Source of the DNA: an uncultured Anaerotruncus sp.
GTDB taxonomy: Bacteria; Bacillota; Clostridia; Oscillospirales; CAG-272
NCBI GenBank assembly: GCA_905210995.1
Contig: CAJLZE010000040.1
Span: 1 to 20,876 of the forward strand
Length of the DNA: 20,876 bases
Direction of reading: 5' to 3'
This document shows positions 1 through 6,380 of the stretch, one piece after another (within the stretch, counting starts at the first letter, position 1; each line of letters begins with the position of its first letter). Both the position numbers and the translations under genes were made by a program. The notes beneath the pieces are model-generated. The model saw only the letters and a list, made by a program, of their open reading frames with translations, searched no databases and had not been told where the DNA came from.

Positions 1-580
1 CCGTCCTGCCGATATACGCCTCGCCTACGGGCATTCCCGCAACTCTGCCGCTGCGCAGAACGGTGCTGCCCTCTTTGACCTCACTGCTGTCGCCGAACAA
101 CACACAACCTATATCATCCTCGCGCAGATCAAGCGCCATGCCGCGTATGCCCGAGTCAAAAAGCAGTATCTCGCCGTATCCCGCGCTGCCGAGACCGTCA
201 ACGACGGCAATGCCGTCTCCCACCGATATCACGGTGCCTATCTCGTCAGCCACCGGCTCCGGCTCCCAGCCTCCGACAGCTTGGCGGATGAGCGGCATGA
301 CATTGCGGCGCCCCTTGAGCGCCGTGCTTATGTCGGCTTTCAGCTTGCGGCTCTTGCCCGCAAGCGTCCAGTCATATACCTTGTCGCGCCTGCCGTCCTC
401 GCCGAATTCAATGCGAAAGCCGTCGCCGATCTCGCGGTGCTCTTCCCAAACAACGCTGACCTCGGCGCCGTTTTCGCGCGCAATAAAATCGCGTATTTTT
501 GCCGACTGCGCATCGCTCGGGCGCTCACGGCTGCATATATACGCAACGATATTCGGGCGCTTGCCGTCAAGCACGGTCAT
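1..580 (-). CDS. atpA: F1 ATP synthase alpha subunit with N-terminal delta-CTD fusion (partial)
   Basis: Open at the left edge; 193 codons of the N-terminus are visible. Residues about 8-82 resemble the C-terminal domain of the delta (OSCP) subunit: a PSDAQSAKIRDF helix, then GDGFRIEFGEDG and DKVYDWTLAGKSRKL, which line up with the delta pattern GvviriGDkviDgSvrgrLerL. From about residue 107 the sequence is the alpha-subunit beta-barrel (DEIGTVISVGDGIAVVDGL, then GYGEILLFDSG and ALDLREDDIGCVLFGD). The frame is continuous between the two parts. The ATG at 580 is preceded by AAAAGGGTGA and lies inside the end of atpF (14-base overlap), so no separate atpH fits between atpF and atpA. In the F1 head, alpha carries non-catalytic nucleotide sites, while delta normally joins the head to the b stalk. 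The nucleotide-binding domain lies outside the window. The fusion is read directly; its mechanistic meaning is inference. Confidence 0.9.
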   Translation of the reverse strand, partial: MTVLDGKRPNIVAYICSRERPSDAQSAKIRDFIARENGAEVSVVWEEHREIGDGFRIEFGEDGRRDKVYDWTLAGKSRKLKADISTALKGRRNVMPLIRQAVGGWEPEPVADEIGTVISVGDGIAVVDGLGSAGYGEILLFDSGIRGMALDLREDDIGCVLFGDSSEVKEGSTVLRSGRVAGMPVGEAYIGRT

Positions 581-1082
581 TTTTATCACCCTTTTGTCCG
601 TCTGCCTTGCTGCCCGCGGAATTTATGAAATCGTCGAACGCATCTCCCGAGCGCTCGCCGACCATCTTATCGACAGCCTTCGACACCATATCGGCTATCT
701 CGCCGTCGGCACGGCGCATCATGGCGTCGCGCTCCTCAACCGCCTCGCGCCTTGCGTCGTCAAGTATCTTCTCGCTCTCGCGCTCGGCTGCGGCGACCCT
801 TGCACGTGCTTCACGCTCGGCGTCGGCAAGCTTTTCGGCGCGCAGCGCCTCTGTTTTCTTTTCGGCGTCGGCAAGCAGCCTTGAGTATTTTTCCGCCTCC
901 GCCTTGGCATCCGCAAGCTTTTTCTCAGCTTCGGCGTCCATGTTCTTATAATATTCCTCGCGTCCGTTCATAAATTTCTTCACCGGCTTGTAAAGAAGAA
1001 ATCCCAGTCCGCCGCCGAGAAGTATGAAGTTGAACGCGTGCAGCAGTATCTGCTGCCAATCTATGTTAAGAGGAAGTTTCAT
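567..1082 (-). CDS. atpF: ATP synthase Fo subunit b
   Basis: 171 residues, close to the usual 155-170 for bacterial b. Residues about 10-30 form one membrane helix (ILLHAFNFILLGGGLGFLLY), followed by a long charged, Ala-rich coiled coil (residues about 40-145, rich in AEAEK/ADAER patterns), as expected for the peripheral stalk. The C-terminus (DDFINSAG then a Lys/Asp-rich tail) is where b normally contacts delta. Here the next gene carries a delta-like domain fused to alpha, so b should dock onto that fusion. The gene starts 30 bases after atpE, and its stop overlaps the atpA start by 14 bases, implying translational coupling. The ribosome binding site (AAGGG, about 13 bases upstream) is weak. 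Confidence 0.92.
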   Translation of the reverse strand: MKLPLNIDWQQILLHAFNFILLGGGLGFLLYKPVKKFMNGREEYYKNMDAEAEKKLADAKAEAEKYSRLLADAEKKTEALRAEKLADAEREARARVAAAERESEKILDDARREAVEERDAMMRRADGEIADMVSKAVDKMVGERSGDAFDDFINSAGSKADGQKGDKNDRA

Positions 1083-1112
1083 TTAAGGTACCGTACCCTT
1101 TTGTCAGATTTA

Positions 1113-1493
1113 TCAGAGAACGAAAACGATAAGTATGGCAACGATAAGGGCGTAAATGACGACTGTTTCGATAAAGACCAGACCGAGCATAAGGCTGCCG
1201 CGAAGGTTTTCGGCTGCCTCGGGCTGGCGGGCAATGCCGTCTGCCGACTTTGATATCGCAATGCACATACTGACAGCGCCCGCAGCAGCAACAAGGCCGA
1301 CGCACGTCGCCGCGGCAATGGCTTTTGATTTCGTGCTGCCGTCGTCGACGGTCGCTGTATCTGCAGTATCGGCAGTTGCGGTATCGGCGGTATCCGCCGC
1401 GTCATCGGCTGCCGCAAAGATCCCGAGACTCAGCACAGATACGGCGAGCACGGCAACAATAAGTACGGCAATGATCTTTTTGAAATTCTTCAT
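1113..1493 (-). CDS. atpE: ATP synthase Fo subunit c with signal-peptide-like N-terminus
   Basis: 126 residues, against the usual 70-90. Residues 1-27 look like a Sec signal peptide: MKNFKK, a hydrophobic core, then LSLGIFAA with a possible AxA cleavage site. An acidic segment of about 25 residues follows, containing a perfect tandem ADTADTAT repeat. The canonical hairpin is next: helix 1 (about 57-80), the polar loop ARQPEA, and helix 2 with the ion-binding Glu in GLVFIETVVIYAL. The helix-1 GxGxGxGxG motif reads AxAxSxCxA. The Glu-Thr pair and Tyr five residues after the Glu resemble sodium-type rings, but the helix-1 Gln of those rings is Met, so ion choice is undecided. Start: AAGGAG, 8 bases before the ATG. 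It sits between atpB (57-base gap) and atpF (30-base gap). Confidence 0.93.
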   Translation of the reverse strand: MKNFKKIIAVLIVAVLAVSVLSLGIFAAADDAADTADTATADTADTATVDDGSTKSKAIAAATCVGLVAAAGAVSMCIAISKSADGIARQPEAAENLRGSLMLGLVFIETVVIYALIVAILIVFVL

Positions 1494-1550
1494 GATAAAA
1501 ACTCCTTTTGATGGCGATTTCAGTGCTTGTTTTTACGGAACGCACGGCAC

Positions 1551-2399
1551 TCAGGCTGACTTTTCCGTGTTCTTTTCTGTATTTTTTGCTTTCTTTTTGG
1601 GCGGGGCCGAGACCTCTCCGTAGAAAAGCGCGGTAAGAGTGATGAGGACGTAGGTCTGTATCAACGCGTGAAGGAGCGTGAACATAACACCTACTGCTAC
1701 CGGCAGCACGAAGCTGAGGTTAAGGTAGTAATAAACGAGCTCTGTGACGAGCAACCCGCTGAGCAACGCGCCGAAAAGACGGAAGCTCATTGATATGGGA
1801 AGCGAAAATTCCTTAAGCGTGCTGCCGACGCCGCGAAAGCCGTTGCTGACAATACCGCCGGTCAGTATGGCAAGATAGGAAATGCAGCCCATCGCTATCG
1901 CACCGTTGATATCGGCAAGCGGCGCGGGGAGGGCTATCGAATCTCCGTTGACCGTGACCGCCTGAAAGCCGAAAAGCTCAAACACCGTGCCGACGAAGAT
2001 ATACACGCCCGCGGCAAATATGTATGCGCCGAGAAAGCCGTTGCGGTGCGGGCTGTTGGTGCGCGCGGTACTGTCGAAATAGCCGACGAGCCTTTCAAGC
2101 AATATCTGAAATTTGCCGGGATCCTTCATTCTGAATCGCGGTATGACGAATATCCTCACCACAGCCGCAAACAGGAGCAGTATTCCCGTAACGCACAGCG
2201 CCGATATGAACGCCGGGTTGACGTTTTTTATTCCGAACAGACTGATGACATTCCGCTCGTGAAGCACCGCGTCGCGCATTGCTTCCTTGATAGATTCCTT
2301 TTCACCGCCCGGAGAGCCGACAAGTACAGCCCCGACAGCGGTAAGGATCAGCGCCGCGACCCAGACCGCGACCAGACTACCTTTTTTCTTTTTATTCAT
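1551..2399 (-). CDS. atpB: ATP synthase Fo subunit a
   Basis: 282 residues, multi-pass. The essential stator Arg lies in ISMSFRLFGALLSGLLVTEL, which corresponds to the family's sLslRLfgNmlgG segment with Ala in place of the usual Asn. ALPAPLADINGAIAMG matches the conserved PTaDlN stretch. The C-terminal helix includes LHALIQTYVLITLTALFYGE. An extra hydrophobic segment (residues about 8-28) precedes the first canonical helix, followed by a soluble stretch of about 30 residues. This makes the N-terminus longer than in many homologues and parallels the secretory-type N-terminus on the c subunit. The a subunit forms the two ion half-channels against the c ring. The ATG at 2399 overlaps the end of the DUF1275 gene by 8 bases, with AAGGAGA upstream. 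Confidence 0.94.
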   Translation of the reverse strand: MNKKKKGSLVAVWVAALILTAVGAVLVGSPGGEKESIKEAMRDAVLHERNVISLFGIKNVNPAFISALCVTGILLLFAAVVRIFVIPRFRMKDPGKFQILLERLVGYFDSTARTNSPHRNGFLGAYIFAAGVYIFVGTVFELFGFQAVTVNGDSIALPAPLADINGAIAMGCISYLAILTGGIVSNGFRGVGSTLKEFSLPISMSFRLFGALLSGLLVTELVYYYLNLSFVLPVAVGVMFTLLHALIQTYVLITLTALFYGEVSAPPKKKAKNTEKNTEKSA

Positions 2400-3096
2400 T
2401 TGTTCTCCTTTCCGTTTTTTTCAATCTGCGGATAAACAGATCTATAAACATAAGGCAAAAGCTTATAAACAGCAGCCCGCAGGACACAAGTATCGCCTTT
2501 TTACCGATGACCTGCGTCAGAAGGCTGCCGAGCCCCGCTCCGAAAGCAAATATAACTATAACTCCGAAATATGTAAGCGCGCTGTGAAGATGCTCACGGT
2601 CGCGTGTGTTGACGTATTTTCCGAGCTCCTCCGCGCCCGAGCGCATATTGCCGATGCACATCGTGCTCGCATAGGCAAGTCCGCGCACCTTTCGGAAGGT
2701 CATGACCTGCATTGCGCAGACAAATGAAACGAGCGCATTCGCAACGCGGTCGGAGGATATGAATGTGACGCCCGCCAGGATAACTATCTCTATCGCAAGC
2801 ACTATCTGACGCCAATGCAGCTTTTGATTTTTGCCGAACGCAAGGCGCACGAGCAGCGCCGCCGCCGCACCGAGCAGGAACGACAGCACCGGTATCGCAT
2901 ATTTTATCACAATGTCCCACTCATGCCTGAAGAGAGCCGTACTGAGCAGCACGATGTTGCCGGTCTGCGCATTCGCAAACACCCCTCCGCGGCAGCCGTA
3001 GGTGTAAGCATCCTGAAATCCGCCCGAAAGCACTATAAAGATCGCCGTAAAAAGAGTATCGGACATTTGTCCTCTGTAATCAACCTTCAGATTCAT
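2392..3096 (-). CDS. DUF1275 (YoaK-like) membrane protein
   Basis: 234 residues with about six membrane helices. The family hallmark near the N-terminus is clear: SGGFQDAYTYGCRGGVFANAQTGNIVLL. ASTMCIGNMRSGAEELGKY is the second conserved block. The function of DUF1275 is not established; it is usually annotated as a membrane or possible transport protein. It occupies the position where atpI often sits, and its stop overlaps the atpB start by 8 bases, so it is the first gene of the ATP synthase transcription unit. The start could instead be the Met at 3066, where AGAGGA precedes the ATG and the protein would begin MSDTLF like many homologues. The upstream start at 3096 has only GGAAG. The promoter at 3153-3181 would serve either. 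Confidence 0.85.
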   Translation of the reverse strand: MNLKVDYRGQMSDTLFTAIFIVLSGGFQDAYTYGCRGGVFANAQTGNIVLLSTALFRHEWDIVIKYAIPVLSFLLGAAAALLVRLAFGKNQKLHWRQIVLAIEIVILAGVTFISSDRVANALVSFVCAMQVMTFRKVRGLAYASTMCIGNMRSGAEELGKYVNTRDREHLHSALTYFGVIVIFAFGAGLGSLLTQVIGKKAILVSCGLLFISFCLMFIDLFIRRLKKTERRTNE

Positions 3097-3131
3097 GTCT
3101 TTGACTTCCGTAAAAATGTACTGTCCGGATA

Positions 3132-3160
3132 TTGACTTTTCCGAACCTGTATATTATAAT
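3132..3160 (+). promoter_or_regulatory. Promoter of the LysR gene at 3236
   Basis: TTGACT (3132-3137), 17-base spacer, TATAAT (3155-3160) on the plus strand. Transcription would start near 3167, leaving a leader of about 69 bases before the GTG at 3236. Confidence 0.78.
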
Positions 3161-3181
3161 ACCTTTTATGATATATGTAAA
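3153..3181 (-). promoter_or_regulatory. Promoter of the DUF1275-atp operon
   Basis: On the minus strand, TTTACA (3181-3176) and TATAAT (3158-3153) are separated by 17 bases. The -10 shares four bases with the -10 of the oppositely oriented LysR promoter, so polymerase can occupy only one of the two at a time. Confidence 0.75.
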
Positions 3182-3198
3182 ATCTATATTGCATATAT
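3171..3198. promoter_or_regulatory. Candidate LysR operator, inverted repeat
   Basis: ATATATG (3171-3177) and CATATAT (3192-3198) form a perfect 7-bp inverted repeat with a 14-base spacer. It covers the -35 of the DUF1275-atp promoter and lies just after the LysR start point. The repeat is AT-rich, so chance cannot be excluded. Its role as an operator is inference. Confidence 0.4.
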
Positions 3199-3235
3199 TC
3201 ACGATATCAAATTCACATACCGGAGGCACACGACC

Positions 3236-4138
3236 GTGTATATAAGCTACGACTATTACCGCATTTTTTATTACGTCGCCAAGTACGGGAATGTCTCCCG
3301 TGCCGCAAAGTTACTGCTCGGCAATCAGCCGAACCTGACACGCGCGATAAAAAATCTTGAGGCGGAACTCGGCTGCCCGCTGTTTTCGCGCACCAACCGC
3401 GGCATGAAGCTGACGCCCGAGGGAGAAAAACTTTATTCTCACGTAAAGACCGCCGTTGAGCACATAGAAGCGGGCGAAGCGGAAATAACCGCAAGCCGCG
3501 ACCTGCAGAGCGGAACGGTGTTCATCGCCGCCAGTGAAGTCGCTCTTCGCTGTCTCCTTTTGCCCGTGCTGAAGAAATACCGTCTCATGCACCCGGTGAT
3601 ACGCCTACGCATCAGCAATCACTCGACACCGCAGGCGATAGAGGCGCTGAAGGGCGGCGACGCCGATCTTGCCGTCGTCACCACACCGACGATCAGCTAC
3701 GCATCTCTTGAAGAGATACGCGTCAGAAACGTGCGCGAGGTAGCCGTATGCTCGGCGGCGTTTCCCGATCTTATCGGCAGGCGCGTTTCTCTCTCCGATC
3801 TCATCCGTTACCCGCTTATCTCGCTCGGCTCTGACACAAAATCATTTGAATTTTACTCGGCATTCTTTACGGCGCACGGGCTGCCCTACCGTCCCGGCAT
3901 CGAGGCGTTCACTGCCGATCAGATATTGCCTATGGTCCGCGCCGACCTCGGCGTCGGTTTTGTGCCGGAGGAATTTCTGCATCCCGGCGACACCGTTTCG
4001 GTCATCGACATTGCCGAAAAGATACCCGAGCGCGGCATCTGCCTTATAAAAAGGAAGGATCAGCCGCTCGGCATGGCGGCAAAGGAGCTTGAAAAGATGA
4101 TACTCGATACAGCGGACGGGCAAGCCGGTCAGGAATAA
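3236..4138 (+). CDS. LysR-family transcriptional regulator
   Basis: 300 residues from the GTG at 3236, the usual LysR length. CGGAGG lies 9 bases upstream, and residues 1-60 then form the standard winged helix (YDYYRIFYYVAKYGNVSRAA, LTRAIKNLEAELGCPLFSR, LTPEGEKLY). A longer reading from 3095 exists but would add 47 residues with no family similarity and would cross the promoter. The rest is the periplasmic-binding-protein-like effector domain (IAASEVALRCLLLPVLKKY, GGDADLAVVTTP, ADLGVGFVPEEFL). It is divergent from the DUF1275-atp unit with overlapping promoters, the classic LysR arrangement, so self-repression and control of the neighbour are expected. The effector is unknown. Its 3' end overlaps the convergent CHR gene by 10 bases. 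Confidence 0.9.
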   Translation: MYISYDYYRIFYYVAKYGNVSRAAKLLLGNQPNLTRAIKNLEAELGCPLFSRTNRGMKLTPEGEKLYSHVKTAVEHIEAGEAEITASRDLQSGTVFIAASEVALRCLLLPVLKKYRLMHPVIRLRISNHSTPQAIEALKGGDADLAVVTTPTISYASLEEIRVRNVREVAVCSAAFPDLIGRRVSLSDLIRYPLISLGSDTKSFEFYSAFFTAHGLPYRPGIEAFTADQILPMVRADLGVGFVPEEFLHPGDTVSVIDIAEKIPERGICLIKRKDQPLGMAAKELEKMILDTADGQAGQE

Positions 4139-4698
4139 AACGCAAGCCCCAGCCCCGCGGAGATAAGTATCATGAGTATCGGCGACGGACGTTTTTTCCT
4201 CAGCTTGCGCCAGACGATGTGTATCACGGCGAGTATTGCGAGGATCACAAGCCCACGAAGGTCAACGCTTACGGCGTCGCCGATATTGCCGACCGAGAGA
4301 AGCGTTTTGAGGAACATCGTTACCGCCGTGGCTATTATCATTCCGACGACGGCGGGACGGATGCCGCCGAGAAAAGCGTTGACGCCCGCATATTTCAACA
4401 GGTCGCTGATGACTGCCGCGATGACGAGGATGATGATGAAGGCGGGCAGCGCGACGCTGAGCGTCGCCAGAAACGCACCGAGAAGTCCGCCCTGAGATGC
4501 ACCGATGAATGTCGCCATATTGACGGCGAGTGACCCCGGCGTCGACTCGGCAACCGCAATGAAATTCAAAAGCTCGCTTTCGGTGAGCCAACCGTGAGCG
4601 AACATCTGCTCGCGGATGATCGATATCATTCCGTAGCCGCCTCCGAAAGAGACAGCGCCTATCTCAAGAAAGGTAAGAAAAAGCTCAAGATATATCAT
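4129..4698 (-). CDS. Short-chain CHR family (chromate transporter) protein, second of pair
   Basis: 189 residues, one CHR domain. Conserved CHR features are SFGGGYGMISIIREQ near the N-terminus and the FIAVAESTPGSLAVNMATFIG block. Several membrane helices follow, with GGIRPAVVGMIIATAV. Short CHR proteins (about 180-200 residues) work as partners of a second CHR half encoded next to them; that gene is at 4695-5300. The two overlap by ATGA at 4695-4698, and GGAGG for this gene lies in the last codons of its partner. The family was named for chromate export, but many members, especially in anaerobes, have unverified substrates. Confidence 0.9.
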   Translation of the reverse strand: MIYLELFLTFLEIGAVSFGGGYGMISIIREQMFAHGWLTESELLNFIAVAESTPGSLAVNMATFIGASQGGLLGAFLATLSVALPAFIIILVIAAVISDLLKYAGVNAFLGGIRPAVVGMIIATAVTMFLKTLLSVGNIGDAVSVDLRGLVILAILAVIHIVWRKLRKKRPSPILMILISAGLGLAFYS

Positions 4699-5300
4699 TT
4701 TTCTTCCTCCCTGTCGCTGCCGCCGCTCTTTTTACGCAGCCTTCCGACGAGGTAGACAAAAACGCCGACCGCACCTGCAATAAGTATGTAAAACACAGAG
4801 GAGAAACTGACCGCAAAAAGCGAAAAAGCCACCATACACACGAGAGACGCGCCGCAAAGCACCATGCTCAGCACGTCTTTTTTCATTTCGCGGAACAGCT
4901 TTAATCCCGCAGAGGCTATGAGGTATATAACGCACGCCTGCACGCCGCGAAAAGCGTAGCCGACGTATTTTATCGACAGAAACGCGTCAAAAAAGAGTGA
5001 TATCACATATATAATGATAAATGAAGGAATGCAGACGGCGAGCGTTCCGAGAAAGGCTCCGGGAAAGCCGCCGACCCTGTATCCGAGATACGTTGCGCTG
5101 TTTACCGCAGCGGGTCCCGGTGTGGATTCCGCGATCGCGATCATATCGAGAAACTCATCCTTGCCGATCCACTTTTTCTTTGTCACGAATTCGTTTTCAA
5201 GCAGCGCTATCATGGCATATCCGCCGCCGAAGGTGAAAAGACCTATCTTGAGCATCACAAGGAATATCCCGATAAGCTTGCCCGCCCTGTTTTTTTTCAT
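4695..5300 (-). CDS. Short-chain CHR family (chromate transporter) protein, first of pair
   Basis: 201 residues from the ATG at 5300, chosen because GGGGG sits just upstream. The alternative ATG at 5312 adds four residues and has no ribosome binding site. CHR signatures are FTFGGGYAMIALLENEFV and MIAIAESTPGPAAVNSATYLGY, with GVQACVIYLIASA in the later half. The C-terminal tail is Lys/Glu-rich and cytoplasmic in character. Together with the overlapping gene at 4129-4698 it should make the two halves of one anion transporter. The divergent LysR gene at 5427 is the probable regulator. Substrate unproven. Confidence 0.9.
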   Translation of the reverse strand: MKKNRAGKLIGIFLVMLKIGLFTFGGGYAMIALLENEFVTKKKWIGKDEFLDMIAIAESTPGPAAVNSATYLGYRVGGFPGAFLGTLAVCIPSFIIIYVISLFFDAFLSIKYVGYAFRGVQACVIYLIASAGLKLFREMKKDVLSMVLCGASLVCMVAFSLFAVSFSSVFYILIAGAVGVFVYLVGRLRKKSGGSDREEEK

Positions 5301-5348
5301 ATCAGCCCCCATTTTCGCAAAATTCGCAAAAAAAATCTATGTGGTAGT

Positions 5349-5377
5349 ATTATAGCACTTGACAACCGATTTGTAAA
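5349..5377 (-). promoter_or_regulatory. Promoter of the CHR gene pair
   Basis: Minus strand: TTTACA (5377-5372), 17-base spacer, TATAAT (5354-5349). These are the same hexamers and spacing as the DUF1275-atp promoter. It overlaps the divergent LysR promoter almost completely. Confidence 0.75.
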
Positions 5378-5387
5378 ATAGTATAAT
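5359..5387 (+). promoter_or_regulatory. Promoter of the LysR gene at 5427
   Basis: TTGACA (5359-5364), 17-base spacer, TATAAT (5382-5387): full consensus. Transcription would start near 5394, inside the second copy region of the direct repeat described separately. Confidence 0.85.
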
Positions 5388-5408
5388 CTGATAAAGTTGA
5401 TAACCGAT
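5359..5408. repeat. Pair of 12-bp direct repeats, candidate regulator sites
   Basis: TTGACAACCGAT (5359-5370) and TTGATAACCGAT (5397-5408) differ at one base and start 38 bases apart. The first covers the LysR -35 and the CHR promoter spacer; the second lies just past the LysR transcription start. This is a plausible pair of binding sites for the LysR protein. Confidence 0.5.
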
Positions 5409-5426
5409 AAGCTATGAGGTGTCCTT

Positions 5427-6293
5427 ATGACCATACGCCATCTTAAAATGTTTGCCGCCGTGTGCGAATACGGCGGAGTCACACGAGCAGCCGAGGCTCT
5501 GCACGTGGCTCAGCCCGTCGTCAGCACAGCGGTCTCAGAGCTTGAAAAATACTACGGCATACGCCTTTTCGAACGGATAAACCAGCGACTCGTCATAACC
5601 GAGCAGGGCGGCGAGCTGCTCGTAAAGGCGCGCGACGTGATATCATGCTTTGAGGATTTTGAGGGGCTTGCACGTGAGGACAGCGGAAAACCGCGCGTTC
5701 GCGTCGGTTCATCGCTCACGATAGCGCAGACAGGGCTGCCCGCGATAATAAAAAAAATACGCGAAAGATACCCGGCGGTCGATCTTTGCATCGAGGCGAA
5801 CAAGACCTCGGAAATAGAAGAAGGGATCATGCGCGGCGAGCTTGATTTCGGGATAGTGGAAGACCGCGTGACCTCGGCGGTCATGAAAACGGTACCGCTG
5901 ACCTCCGACCGCCTTGTTGCCGTATGCTCGCCCGACTATCCCCTGCCCGATGCCATAGGCACCGTCGCACTTGCCGCGCAGCGGCTGCTGCTGCGCGAGA
6001 CCGGAAGCGCATCGCGCGATTTTCTTGACAGGATATTCACATCGCACCGCGTCGTTGCCGTGCCGGCAATGACTTCGGTCGGCAATTCGGCGCTTATCGC
6101 AGCCTGCGCCGTGGGCTTCGGAGTTACCGTGCTGCCCGAGAGCCTTGTCTCGGCCGACATTGCCGCATGCCGCCTGCGCGAGATAAAGATCACAGACGCC
6201 GACCTCAGCCGCGATCACTTTCTGATACTGCATAAAAACAAACGGCTCAACGCCGTTCAGGAGGATATTTTCAATATCTGCCGCGGGATATGA
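5427..6293 (+). CDS. LysR-family transcriptional regulator, divergent from CHR genes
   Basis: 288 residues, normal LysR length. The N-terminal winged helix is clear: MTIRHLKMFAAVCEYGGVTR, AAEALHVAQPVVSTAVSELE, YYGIRLFERINQRLVITEQG. The effector domain follows (VRVGSSLTIAQTGLPAIIKK, GELDFGIVED, GNSALIAACAVGFGVTVLPE). GAGGTG precedes the ATG. Its promoter interlocks with that of the CHR pair (4129-5300), which makes those transporters its likely target, alongside autoregulation. The inducer cannot be told from the sequence. Confidence 0.92.
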   Translation: MTIRHLKMFAAVCEYGGVTRAAEALHVAQPVVSTAVSELEKYYGIRLFERINQRLVITEQGGELLVKARDVISCFEDFEGLAREDSGKPRVRVGSSLTIAQTGLPAIIKKIRERYPAVDLCIEANKTSEIEEGIMRGELDFGIVEDRVTSAVMKTVPLTSDRLVAVCSPDYPLPDAIGTVALAAQRLLLRETGSASRDFLDRIFTSHRVVAVPAMTSVGNSALIAACAVGFGVTVLPESLVSADIAACRLREIKITDADLSRDHFLILHKNKRLNAVQEDIFNICRGI

Positions 6294-6346
6294 CCTTCGA
6301 CATGACACCGGAGAGCAGAAAAAGTCGGGAAAAACGCCGCCGTATC

Positions 6347-6355
6347 TGCTATAAT
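6347..6355 (+). promoter_or_regulatory. Extended -10 promoter of the AraC-family gene
   Basis: TGCTATAAT (6347-6355) is an extended -10. No acceptable -35 lies 16-18 bases upstream (GGGAAA at 6327-6332), so the promoter depends on the TGn element or on an activator. The ATG is at 6381, with GGGGGAGA upstream. Confidence 0.6.
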
Positions 6356-6380
6356 ACAGGCAGACGGAAGGGGGAGACAA

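Noticed and set aside
567..1082. b-delta fusion of the mycobacterial type
   Set aside because: The b ORF ends normally at 171 residues; the delta-like domain is on the alpha ORF, not on b.
1113..1493. Sodium-specific ATP synthase
   Set aside because: The Glu-Thr and Tyr of helix 2 fit, but the helix-1 Gln ligand is Met, so the signature is incomplete and sodium specificity is not claimed.
3095..3235. 47-residue N-terminal extension on the LysR protein
   Set aside because: It has no family similarity, would span the promoter and operator, and a GTG with CGGAGG at 3236 gives the standard LysR start.
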